DNA of 64,000 bases from Leptolyngbya sp. SIO1E4 (GTDB lineage Bacteria > Cyanobacteriota > Cyanobacteriia > Phormidesmidales > Phormidesmidaceae): contig JAAHFU020000001.1 of the NCBI GenBank assembly GCA_010672825.2, positions 930,001 to 994,000 of the forward strand. Direction: 5' to 3'. Both the position numbers and the translations under genes were made by a program. The notes under the pieces are model-generated. The model was not told where the DNA came from, searched no databases, and was given only the letters and a program-made list of their open reading frames with translations. How positions within the stretch are numbered: position 1 is the first letter of the stretch; each line of letters begins with the position of its first letter. Positions 26,804-34,889 of this stretch are shown piece by piece.

Positions 26804-27649
26804 ATGGCGGCAAATACCAACTTATCTGTGTCTAAACCTTCACCCTATGCGCAACGGTGGGCTTCTAAGCTCCGGAATGCTGCGCTTGGCCTGGTGTCCA
26901 CAGAAAGTTTCCCTGCGGTTGTTGGGACAGCGGATGCCATGTTGAAGTCGGCGGATGTCATGTTAATCGGCTACGAGAAGACGGGCTCAGGGCAGTGTAC
27001 TGCAGTGGTTCGGGGTGGGGTTGCCGATGTGCGCATGGCTGTCGAGGCAGGAACCCAGACGGCAAAGCAATTTGGTCAATATCTTTCGTCTTCACTGATT
27101 CCGCGGCCTCTACCGAATCTGGAGGCGGTTTTACCGATCTGCATCCATTTAGATGCGCTGGAGCGGGTCGGGGGTGGTCGCATGGGGAACCAAGCCATTG
27201 GTCTGCTAGAAACTCGGGGTTTCCCGGCAATGGTGGGGGCAGCGGATGCCATGACCAAAGCAGCGGATGTGAAGGTCGTAGCTCACCAAACAATTGGCTC
27301 AGGTCTGTGTACCGTGATTATTCGCGGTTCATTGCCAAACGTAGCGATCGCTGTTGAAGCGGGCATGCACGAGGCCGAGCGCATTGGCGAACTCCATGCT
27401 GTGATGGTGATTCCTCGTCCGCTGGATGAGCTAGAACATTCGCTACCGATGGCAGCAGAAGAGCTAGAGACCGAGCAGCCTATGCGCCTGCCGCTGAAGC
27501 TAGAAGAGAAAGAGAAAGAGTTGGTGCCCCTGGCGGAAGCAAGTGAGGCTGAAGTTGTCCAGGAGATGGTGCTGCCAGAAGTAGAGACAGAGCCTCGCCC
27601 GGCTCCGATGCCCTTGCCTGAGCCCTTGAAAGAAGGCGAGTTGGACTAG
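26804..27649 (+). CDS. ccmO: carboxysome shell pseudohexamer protein CcmO
   Basis: A 281-residue protein with two tandem BMC domains: residues about 24-112, with pore loop KTGSG, and about 126-213, with TIGSG. It forms trimers that resemble hexamers and is needed for shell formation. An N-terminal extension of 24 residues and an unusually Glu-rich C-terminal tail of about 65 residues (LEEKEKELVPLAEASEAE) flank the domains. In many beta-cyanobacteria ccmO lies elsewhere; here it closes the ccm operon, 87 bp after ccmN. I see no strong terminator after it, only a 17-bp duplication. Confidence 0.93.
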   Translation: MAANTNLSVSKPSPYAQRWASKLRNAALGLVSTESFPAVVGTADAMLKSADVMLIGYEKTGSGQCTAVVRGGVADVRMAVEAGTQTAKQFGQYLSSSLIPRPLPNLEAVLPICIHLDALERVGGGRMGNQAIGLLETRGFPAMVGAADAMTKAADVKVVAHQTIGSGLCTVIIRGSLPNVAIAVEAGMHEAERIGELHAVMVIPRPLDELEHSLPMAAEELETEQPMRLPLKLEEKEKELVPLAEASEAEVVQEMVLPEVETEPRPAPMPLPEPLKEGELD

Positions 27650-27660
27650 GGCTATCATCA

Positions 27661-27694
27661 CTTGGCGGAGCACTCATCTTGGCGGAGCACTCAT
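27661..27694 (+). repeat. 17-bp tandem duplication after ccmO
   Basis: CTTGGCGGAGCACTCAT occurs twice head to tail at 27661-27677 and 27678-27694. It is a simple recent duplication in the intergenic space. Confidence 0.8.
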
Positions 27695-27800
27695 CACTGT
27701 AAAGGTTTCAGCCCCTAGCCTGTGACACTAGAGCGGGCATGGTCATGCTAATCCCACAAGGTTTCTAGACTCAACTGATGACGCGCCCTCATCAATAACC

Positions 27801-28208
27801 TTATCGACAAGCCGCCATTAGCCGTTCTGTGTGCAGTTGAATGTTATTCATTGAGCGCATTTCTTGAGCCTGTACTTGCGTGTAGGTGTCTTCTCCGCGA
27901 ATTGTCCCTTCATCGGTGGTGACTTCAGCGGTCGCCTGCCAAGAGGCAGCATGGTCGCGGTAAGCCGCTGATAAGTTTTCCACAGTCTCGCGAATCGACG
28001 GATTTTGAAGATCCAGCTCAGTTAACTCAGCGGCCAACTCCTCATAAAGCGAGGCATTTTCTATCAGGACCTCTGGGGTCTGTCTTCCCAACGCAAGCTC
28101 GTTTTCCGTTGCGAAAACCATTTCTAGAACAGACTCGCACTGGGCCTTTTTGCTCGGCCCGCAGGCAACAAGCGCCAAACAGGAAAGGGCTAAGCCGCTA
28201 AGGCGCAT
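27801..28208 (-). CDS. putative lipoprotein, paralogue of the next gene
   Basis: A 135-residue exported protein. From ATG 28208 it starts MRLSGLALSCLALVACGPSKKAQC, a signal peptide with lipobox LVAC, so the mature protein is probably lipid-anchored at the inner membrane. The rest is helical and acidic, with a C-terminal HTERLMAAC. Together with the gene at 28401 it shares the opening CGPS..AQC and a terminal Cys, pointing to an old tandem duplication. I do not recognise the family. A family A repeat lies between the two paralogues. Confidence 0.65.
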   Translation of the reverse strand: MRLSGLALSCLALVACGPSKKAQCESVLEMVFATENELALGRQTPEVLIENASLYEELAAELTELDLQNPSIRETVENLSAAYRDHAASWQATAEVTTDEGTIRGEDTYTQVQAQEMRSMNNIQLHTERLMAACR

Positions 28209-28266
28209 TATAAAGGTTGGTGAAAGCGTCAGCATCGGCAATCATGGTTAGAACAAAACTGTGACG

Positions 28267-28358
28267 ATAGCCTTGTGCACTTGAGTCCAGGACATCTGGG
28301 TCAAGACAGGGGCTAGGGTTTGGGGCTAGGGTGTGCTTTATCCGAATGCACACCGCTA
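28267..28358 (+). repeat. Family A dispersed repeat, copy A2
   Basis: Runs from ATAGCCTTGTGCACTTGAG through GGTCAAGACAGGGGCTAGGG to GCACACCGCTAT. It separates the two paralogous lipoprotein genes. It is bounded by ATAG and CTAT, in line with the other copies. Confidence 0.8.
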
Positions 28359-28400
28359 TCTATGGATCAGCTAAATAGATCAGCCAAAAACCAGCCCAGG

Positions 28401-28847
28401 CTAATAGCCCACACATCGGAGAGAGAGGGCTTGGATGGCAGGAGGAATGTCTGCTTCTGCCTGTGCCCGAATATCATCAATCTGCTGTCTGCGTTGAGCA
28501 CTCGGGTTGCCCCTCGCTGGTATGAGCTGAGCCATTTCGGTGTGGGCGGCGGCAGCCTTGTCATAAGCGCTGACTAGATCAGCCTGCACAACCTGCAGCT
28601 GTTTATCGTGAATTTCTAAGGCGTCCATTGCCTGGGCTGATTCCGTCAAGGCAGCCGCGATCGCTGTTTCTGTGCTGGCCTGATAACCACTGGTGCCAAT
28701 GTTGGCGCTGTACGCTTCTGCAAATTGAGTCATGGCGTCTTGGGTGACCTCGCTGATGGCTTGGCACTGAGCCTGGATACTCGGGCCACAGCCCAGTATC
28801 CCTAGCAGCGGAACAATTGCCCCATATCTCCCCAATTGCTGCATCAA
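28401..28847 (-). CDS. putative lipoprotein, paralogue of the previous gene
   Basis: A 148-residue protein with a short signal peptide ending in the lipobox LGILGC and mature start CGPSIQAQCQAISEVTQ. The body is helical and Ala/Gln-rich (AMTQFAEAY, AIAAALTESAQAMDALE, DLVSAYDKAAAAHTEM) and ends with LRCVGY. The conserved CGPSxxAQC opening and matched length show it is a diverged duplicate of the lipoprotein encoded just downstream (27801). Both probably sit in the periplasm. No function can be assigned. Confidence 0.65.
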   Translation of the reverse strand: MMQQLGRYGAIVPLLGILGCGPSIQAQCQAISEVTQDAMTQFAEAYSANIGTSGYQASTETAIAAALTESAQAMDALEIHDKQLQVVQADLVSAYDKAAAAHTEMAQLIPARGNPSAQRRQQIDDIRAQAEADIPPAIQALSLRCVGY

Positions 28848-28959
28848 CTAATCCTGGTACGTTTTCCCTAAGGTACCCATGTCCAGTCTTTAGTTGCCGA
28901 TATTGCGGACATCACTTAATAGCGGTTTTCAGTGAGTCTAGGACGTCTATGGAAAAAGG

Positions 28960-29040
28960 CGGAAGGCAGAAGGCAAAACCTGGCTGCATAAGGATTCCAG
29001 GAAATCCAATTGTCCTAACTAGCACTTCAGGTGCAAGATA
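28960..29040 (+). repeat. Family B dispersed repeat, copy B1
   Basis: About 80 bp: GGCAGAAGGCAAAACC, TGGCTGCATAAGGATTCCAG, TGTCCTAACTAGCACTTCAG, GTGCAAGATAG. The same sequence recurs at 37432 and, inverted, at 49384. It is intergenic and non-coding. Confidence 0.75.
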
Positions 29041-29210
29041 GCCCTGTTCAGGTGTCTAATACCAATTCTCCAAATCAGCCCTACACATCGCCACCCCACC
29101 GCCAGCGCTGGCAAGGGGAGGCTGGGAGGGGTCTGATCGGTCGCTTTAGAAACGAGAACTGATATAAATTCCGCAAGGATAGTGGCGATCGCTATAAACC
29201 GCTATAAAAC

Positions 29211-29246
29211 GACTGTCGGGATGCCAAATTTGGCATCCCGACAGTC
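29211..29246 (-). terminator. 36-bp perfect palindrome, likely terminator of the RTX gene
   Basis: GACTGTCGGGATGCCAAA is followed directly by its exact complement. On the minus strand the stem is followed by GTTTTATAG, a modest U-run. It lies 46 bp after the stop codon of the RTX gene, so a Rho-independent terminator is the natural reading. Confidence 0.75.
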
Positions 29247-29291
29247 AACAAACATCCGTTAAACAAGCATTACGCTTGACAGTCAAATCAA

Positions 29292-30533
29292 CTAACTGAC
29301 TGGCGGCGTGGTTCCTGCATCTACTCCTGGCGTTGGCTCAGGAGCAAACACTACATTTAGCGAACTGGTTGGCTCTAGCGTCCCATTCTGATAGAACGTT
29401 AGCTGGAAGCCCTCCGATGCGCCGATGCCGTAGAGGGTCTCAAACGATTGGTACTCAACACCAGCATGGGCGTTGGCATAGGCCCGCGCATCCCCAGCCG
29501 TCGTTAGCTCGGAGGTGCCTGCTCCCCCAAACAGCCCCTCGTTCTGTAGAAGGATGCGGTCTATGCCCTGTTCAAAATCCAAGATCCAATCAACGTCTCC
29601 ATTCGCGGCCTGAGTCAGGTTAAAGGTATCTGTCCCTTCGCCCCCCATAAGCACATCACTACCCAAGCCAGCGGTGATAGTGTTATCACTCACGCCGCCA
29701 AACAGGAGCGTATCCTCTGGCTGACCGTAAGAAACACTCACCAGATCAGTTGCTGCCGCTGCATTAACCTCAGCTAATGGGGTGGGCGCTGTAGACTGAA
29801 ACTGCAGCGTTAACTGGTTGGTTGGTGCAAGGTCAAAGACCAACCCTGCTCCTGTGCGGCTAACGTCAATGCCCCTGCTCGCAGCTGTATCCAGAAGGTC
29901 TTGCAGGTTGTCAAACGTTTGAACCTCATCGTTGAAAACTCTGCGGAAGGTTAGCGTATCCCCTTCTTGGAAGTTGAGATCCGTGATGGTGGTATTGGCG
30001 TTGTTAGCGCCAGGCACGATGAAGCGATCGGCCCCTGCCCCTCCAGTGAGGAAATTGGTTCCGCTACCGCCATTAAGGGTGTCGTTCCCTGAGCCACCAA
30101 TCAGGGTATCATCACCCCCGCGCCCGTCGAGCACTACGTCAAAGCTTACCCGCGAAGCATTAACATAATCGTTAAACCGAGATCCTCGAAAGGCTTCAAC
30201 ACTCGCAGCACCGAAAATCAGGTCAGCAATGGTGATCCCTTCAACGGCATCCCTTGCATCAACAGTGTCGTAGCCTGGGCCACCATTGAGAGGGATGGAG
30301 ACTGTAGGGTTAGAGTAGAGGCTATTGTTGCCGAAGTCATTGCTGTCATGCAGCATAAAAACATCATCACCTGCGCCCCCAAATAAAGTATCGATGCCAG
30401 GGCCATCATAAATAATATCGTTGCCGTCACCGCCGGATATAACGTCATTGCCACCACTGCCGAAGATAATATCGTCAGCAGCAGTACCAGCAAGGAACTC
30501 ACTATTTGCGGTTCCTCTAATTCGATTAGCCAT
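29292..30533 (-). CDS. RTX-type calcium-binding repeat protein
   Basis: A 413-residue protein built around hemolysin-type nonapeptide repeats GGxGxDxUx. Clusters are at about residues 20-55 (GSGGNDVISGGDGNDIIYDG, GIDTLFGGAGDDVFML), 135-175 (LDGRGGDDTLIGGSGNDTLNGG) and 290-310 (GLGSDVLMGGEGTDTFNL). Such repeats bind Ca2+ and fold outside the cell after type I secretion. There is no signal peptide, which fits RTX export, but no ABC/HlyD secretion genes are adjacent. No catalytic domain is visible, so it may be a surface or matrix protein. ATG at 30533 (MANRIRGTANSEFL) is preferred over an upstream extension of 37 residues. It is followed by a strong palindrome. Confidence 0.82.
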   Translation of the reverse strand: MANRIRGTANSEFLAGTAADDIIFGSGGNDVISGGDGNDIIYDGPGIDTLFGGAGDDVFMLHDSNDFGNNSLYSNPTVSIPLNGGPGYDTVDARDAVEGITIADLIFGAASVEAFRGSRFNDYVNASRVSFDVVLDGRGGDDTLIGGSGNDTLNGGSGTNFLTGGAGADRFIVPGANNANTTITDLNFQEGDTLTFRRVFNDEVQTFDNLQDLLDTAASRGIDVSRTGAGLVFDLAPTNQLTLQFQSTAPTPLAEVNAAAATDLVSVSYGQPEDTLLFGGVSDNTITAGLGSDVLMGGEGTDTFNLTQAANGDVDWILDFEQGIDRILLQNEGLFGGAGTSELTTAGDARAYANAHAGVEYQSFETLYGIGASEGFQLTFYQNGTLEPTSSLNVVFAPEPTPGVDAGTTPPVS

Positions 30534-31077
30534 CGTCAAGGGATCCTTAGCACTGAAACTAAATAATGCCTTCTGACTTTCAGGACGGTCTGCAAGGGCT
30601 CTGTGGGAGCAGACGTATCTGTTATCTAAGTGGAAGCAAAGCAACTGTCTTACAGCTCTATGCAGAATGCCACCTTCTCTTCTGTCACAGTCAGGTGGCT
30701 TGCTGAGGGTCAGGTTGCTAAGCGACTACCGATGACTAATGGCGCTCCTAAATCACATTAGTCATTGATCAAACAGCCTCTTAAGGGATATTTTTCCACA
30801 TTTGCAGTCAGATTGCAGTCAGGTTAAAACATGTAGGCTTCAGTAGAAGCACGTATACAAGTAGATGAACCAATTTGAAAGTATCATTTCCAGCATTTCT
30901 CAATCCACGTATTGACGGTATCTTCATCAAGTTTTCGTGTTTCCTTCATTGGACGCTTATATCGTATTGATGACAACTTCAAACCCTTATAGGTAAAGAT
31001 ACTGACGTCAAAAATAGGGGTGCCCTATGCTGATTCACTCAGGGACTATGTTATGCTTGTTGAGCATATTTCCAGAC
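30534..31077. other. intergenic region upstream of the RTX gene and tRNA
   Basis: About 540 bp between the divergent RTX gene and tRNA-Pro. No gene is supported. It contains a close direct repeat GCAGTCAGATTGCAGTCAGG at about 30803-30822 and is AT-rich near 30860-31000, where promoters for both flanking units would be expected. Confidence 0.4.
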
Positions 31078-31151
31078 CGGGGCGTAGCGCAGCTTGGTAG
31101 CGCACCACTTTGGGGTAGTGGGGGTCGTGGGTTCAAATCCCGCCGCTCCGA
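31078..31151 (+). tRNA. tRNA-Pro (anticodon GGG)
   Basis: A 74-nt cloverleaf. The acceptor stem is CGGGGCG/CGCTCCG with one G-T pair and discriminator A. The D arm contains AGCTTGGTAGCGC, and the anticodon stem CCACT/AGTGG encloses a 7-nt loop TTGGGGT, placing GGG at 31112-31114 with G37 after it. The T arm is GTGGGTTCAAATCCCGC. CCA is not encoded. It decodes CCC/CCU proline codons. Confidence 0.95.
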
Positions 31152-31157
31152 TTGATG

Positions 31158-31184
31158 AAAACCCTCTGAATATCAGAGGGTTTT
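31158..31184 (+). terminator. terminator after tRNA-Pro
   Basis: Stem ACCCTCTGA (31161-31169) / TCAGAGGGT (31173-31181) with a 3-nt loop, flanked by AAAA before and TTTT after. It follows the tRNA by a few bases. Confidence 0.88.
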
Positions 31185-32165
31185 CGTGTTTCTTTATGAA
31201 GCTTTTATAGAGTTCGGTTCTTAATCAGCCGTAGTGCGGGCTGGCATCCTCATGGCTTTCGAAGCATTCCATATCAAGAGGATGTCGGTTGCATGAAGGG
31301 TCACTGGTGGAGCTTTGCATTCCCTATCTGGCAGTGACACGCTTCGCAAATGACACGCTCGTCACTGAGTTGCGACAGCAGCGCCCGTCGAGTTGAAGGG
31401 ATCTTAAAGACAAGGTGAAGAAAAAAGGGCTCTGATTAACCAGATTTTTTTTCGACTCCTGTTTAATCGTCCACTGATCTGTCCTCATGTTGGGGTGGGG
31501 TCATGTTCACCTTTGCTATGGCAAAAGGATGAAGAAAAAGATTGAATTAGAGGGCCGTCGGGTTATCTGGGCTGAACACGAATGTGGACTGCCTGTATGA
31601 AACTGGTGCAATATTGCGAAATGATCCAATTTGGTGGGGCGGCCTGATGCAGCGGCTAGTATGCCGGATAAGGCTCCGGCTTTTTGTGGGGGTCTATTGA
31701 CCCTTGAAAATTCCATATTTTCCTTGACTGCAGTGAATCAATTGATGTAGCGAATCAATTGGTGTTTATAAGTTTCAATCATTTTTGCAGGGGGTCTAGC
31801 GGAATTCTCAACTGGTTTGGGTTCCGTGGGGCTCCCACAAAAATGGCGATTTAACGCTAATGCGGCCAAACTTCAGAAGACTGAAGCCCGGCACCCCATC
31901 ACTCTGAATAGGGTGGATGCGCGGATGAAGGGGTGTTTTGAGGGCATCAGGGAATGTCAGGGGCTAAATGCTTACAGGCATTATGCTTCAGCGTTTTCTT
32001 GAAGAAAACGATCCGCGCAAATGGCGTATCCTTTGTGTGGCAAGGCTTTTGAGAGATTGTACGGGTTCTTTTCTAGGCTCAAGTGCAGTCTGATGAGTGA
32101 ATATTCTGGGATTCGCGCGGTCTGGCCTTGAAGTTGCTTCTGCCTGCGCCTTTGAAGAAGCCGCC
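31185..32165. other. gene-free region containing the presumed CRISPR leader
   Basis: About 980 bp with no convincing gene on either strand. Short frames exist but have no ribosome binding sites or recognisable content. The last few hundred bases adjoin the first CRISPR repeat on the side opposite the degenerate repeat, so the leader and array promoter should be here. An AT-rich segment (31715-31785) and a hairpin CGTTTTCTT-G-AAGAAAACG (31992-32010) are the visible landmarks. No cas gene is present. Confidence 0.5.
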
Positions 32166-33595
32166 GTCGCAACCACCTAATTCCCCGCAAGGGGATTGAA
32201 ACTATGTTGGCCACTCGGAGATGGGTGAGATTTGGCGGTCGCAACCACCTAATTCCCCGCAAGGGGATTGAAACGAGAAAAGAGTATCTCGACTCCCATC
32301 GCAATTGAGTCGCAACCACCTAATTCCCCGCAAGGGGATTGAAACAACAGGGAAGCGGCAAAGGGTTCCTGGCGGGGGTGTCGCAACCACCTAATTCCCC
32401 GCAAGGGGATTGAAACCAGATTCATGATGACCCCGTGGCAGACGTGCAGAGGTCGCAACCACCTAATTCCCCGCAAGGGGATTGAAACTCTCTAGAGGCA
32501 GTCTTAGGAATGCCGGATTGACAGGTCGCAACCACCTAATTCCCCGCAAGGGGATTGAAACTTTTCTATGTAGCCGTAGCCAACTGGTAGGTGCCGACGT
32601 CGCAACCACCTAATTCCCCGCAAGGGGATTGAAACGCTGTAGTGGAGGTCGATTGCGAGGCTTTTAGGGCGTCGCAATCACCTAATTCCCCGCAAGGGGA
32701 TTGAAACTCGCCGTTTGGGTATACGACGGTGTACTTGTGTGGGTCGCAATCACCTAATTCCCCGCAAGGGGATTGAAACCCTAGCGAAGCCCTTGCGGGG
32801 GTGCACGTAGGCCGCTCCATCGTCGCAATCACCTAATTCCCCGCAAGGGGATTGAAACTTCTCCTGTTAATTCTCCTGTTGGACAGGGTTAAGTCGCAAT
32901 CACCTAATTCCCCGCAAGGGGATTGAAACGAGGGGAATCAGTACGACTCCCTCATAGGGGTAGGTCGCAATCACCTAATTCCCCGCAAGGGGATTGAAAC
33001 TTCTTCTATTGGCTCCCATTTGCCTTCATCATTTTTGTCGCAATCACCTAATTCCCCGCAAGGGGATTGAAACTTCTTGCAGAACCTATGGCAGAGGGAT
33101 ATTTGCAGTCGTCGCAATCACCTAATTCCCCGCAAGGGGATTGAAACAACGAGGCGGACACCTATTCGGTCACGGCATCAGTGGTCGCAATCACCTAATT
33201 CCCCGAAAGGGGATTGAAACATAAAGGACCCGTTCCCACTCAGGGAGACGTTAGAAGGTCGCAATCACCTAATTCCCCGCAAGGGGATTGAAACCGTTTA
33301 ATGAAACTAGGCTCCGGCAAAGCTCACCTCGTCGCAATCACCTAATTCCCCGCAAGGGGATTGAAACACTACCAGTACGGGCCTCAATCAGATCCCTTAG
33401 CCATCTGTCGCGTCGCAATCACCTAATTCCCCGCAAGGGGATTGAAACATTGACAAGATGGCCGCTGAGATAACTCTCGATCCGCGTCGCAATCACCTAA
33501 TTCCCCGCAAGGGGATTGAAACCCGCAAATATGCTCGTATTTATCAGACGGAATATCCGTCGCAATTACCTAATTCCCCGTCAGGGGACGGAAAC
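32166..33595 (+). CRISPR. CRISPR array, 20 repeats and 19 spacers, no cas genes in the window
   Basis: The repeat is 37 bp: GTCGCAA(C/T)CACC, then TAATTCCCCGCAAGGGG, then ATTGAAAC. The CCCC-GCAA-GGGG centre is a hairpin with a GNRA tetraloop. Repeats start at 32166, 32238, 32309, 32380, 32452, 32525, 32599, 32671, 32743, 32822, 32893, 32964, 33037, 33111, 33184, 33258, 33331, 33412, 33486 and 33559. Spacers are mostly 34-37 bp; two are longer (42 bp at 32780 and 44 bp at 33368). Repeats 1-7 read CAACCACC, 8-19 CAATCACC and the last CAATTACC. The last repeat is degenerate, marking the old end, so the array should be read left to right, which also puts ATTGAAAC at the 3' end. The type cannot be set without cas genes; the repeat style resembles type I-D and III arrays of cyanobacteria. 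Confidence 0.98.
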
Positions 33596-33662
33596 ACTTA
33601 ACAAATCAACCCCCTAGCAGTCATCCAATGCCGATCGCCGCCCCCCATCTAATTGACAGGCC

Positions 33663-33690
33663 AAAAAAAGCGGGAACCGAAGTTCCCGCT
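33663..33690 (-). terminator. Rho-independent terminator of the CP12-like gene
   Basis: Perfect 9-bp stem AGCGGGAAC (33669-33677) / GTTCCCGCT (33682-33690), loop CGAA. On the minus strand it is followed by a run of seven U. It lies about 75 bp after the stop of the CP12-like gene. Confidence 0.9.
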
Positions 33691-33763
33691 GGTACCGTGT
33701 TCACGAAAGAATTGTGTTAACTAGGAAAATTGAGTCATATAGAAGCGCTAAGTACTCAGGAAA

Positions 33764-34039
33764 TTAGACATCATACATGCGGCATTCAGGCGCATCGGGG
33801 TTAGCCGCACAATACTGGGCAAAGGCAGAAGGGCGAGAGGCTTGCTGACGTCTCTGGGCAACTTCAAGCTCTTCAACGGTTTCCCACGCGATCGCAACCT
33901 CGATTTGGCCCACTTCATACATCGCTGTCAGTCGCCGGGCATGTTCGAGAGCAGCCTGCAATCGGCTGTTGAGGCTGGGCTCATAGTTAACCCTAGCGAT
34001 CGATTGCTTGGTTTCTAAAATAGCTGTGGCTGGGCTCAT
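33764..34039 (-). CDS. CP12-like protein lacking the N-terminal cysteine pair
   Basis: A 91-residue protein. Its C-terminal half is CP12-like: AWETVEEL (51-58) matches the AWD.VEEL core, and FAQYCAANPDAPECRMYD (73-90) matches the C-terminal GAPDH-binding motif with its cysteine pair C77/C86. Classical CP12 also has an N-terminal Cys pair that binds phosphoribulokinase under dark, oxidising conditions; here that region (LQAALEHARRLTAMYEVGQIEVA) has none. It may therefore bind GAPDH only, or have a different partner. ATG at 34039 with the body MSPATAILETK is preferred over an upstream start. It ends in a strong terminator and stands alone next to the CRISPR array. Confidence 0.82.
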   Translation of the reverse strand: MSPATAILETKQSIARVNYEPSLNSRLQAALEHARRLTAMYEVGQIEVAIAWETVEELEVAQRRQQASRPSAFAQYCAANPDAPECRMYDV

Positions 34040-34732
34040 GGATGTGTGCTCCTTCGTGCTGCAGTTGAATCTTGAATACAGTTTATTCATAATTCAACTA
34101 AATAGCTATATGCATTAGATATAAGTTTTTTCTATGTTTAATCAGGTTTGCTTACCTCTACCACGCTTCAGACCTTCCGCACGAATAAAATCAGGCCCCT
34201 CCTGTCCCTCAATTCTGATCCTGCTGGCGAAATCAACAGTTAGAAACATTGGCAGCGGCATCAAGGTTTCCGAGGCCCCCAACCCCTAGGGATGATTCTC
34301 TGCTAGAAGGAAATCGCGTTGACGTTAGAAAGGAAGGCTGATGGCACTTCTGGTGAAGGCGGTAAGGCGAAGAGTCTGGTCTGGTTAAGGGGGGTTACCT
34401 GGGGGCATTTCGCTTGCCCCCAGACCCCTAGCTTCGCACGTCCTTCGGCCTACGACCAGGACGTTCCGCCGTCCTGGACCTCGCGGAAGTAGGGGGTTGG
34501 CAAGGCTGATAGACCAGATGGTTTCAGCTTGATCTGGGTCAGGATATTCGAGGCACAGCAGCAGGTTAACGGCAATAATAGCCGTTTGAAGTATTTTCTC
34601 TGTTGAATGAATCAGCCCTACCCCCAACCCCCAATCCAGAGGGAGCAAGTGCTCGGTTTCCCCCAGAATTGGGGGATTTAGGGGGCTTCCAGTAAGTTCG
34701 CAAGTTTGCGAAATATTTCGCCAGCAGTCTCA

Positions 34733-34846
34733 ATTCTGGGAGAGGCCGTGCTTCAACGACCCAAAAATATGAAGAAACTGTCTAGAAATCCCCTAATAAT
34801 TTTGGGGGATTAAGGAGGCTATTCAGAATTGATGCAAGCGGTCTAT
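34733..34846 (+). repeat. Family C dispersed repeat, copy C1
   Basis: AATTCTGGGAGAGGCCGTGC, TTCAACG, GAAGAAACTGTCTAGAAATC, TTTTGGGGGATTA, GATGCAAGCGGTCTAT. It aligns along its length with 62042-62160. Both copies include near-palindromic CCCCCAATT/AATTGGGGG-type segments. Confidence 0.75.
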
Positions 34847-34889
34847 CGGCTTAAGCAGTGGAGCATCAATCTACAGGTGTAGGCAGAAA

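Noticed and set aside
31112-31114. Reading the tRNA-Pro anticodon as TGG
   Set aside because: The loop of seven bases between the CCACT/AGTGG stem is TTGGGGT, which puts GGG at positions 34-36; TGG would need a shifted stem.
32165-33475. Several open frames of 60-112 codons within and beside the CRISPR array
   Set aside because: They translate the 37-bp repeat again and again (for example GELGGCD on the minus strand) and carry no real protein content.
34385-34648. 87-codon frame on the minus strand
   Set aside because: It runs through GC-rich palindromic and repeat sequence, has no ribosome binding site and no recognisable domain.
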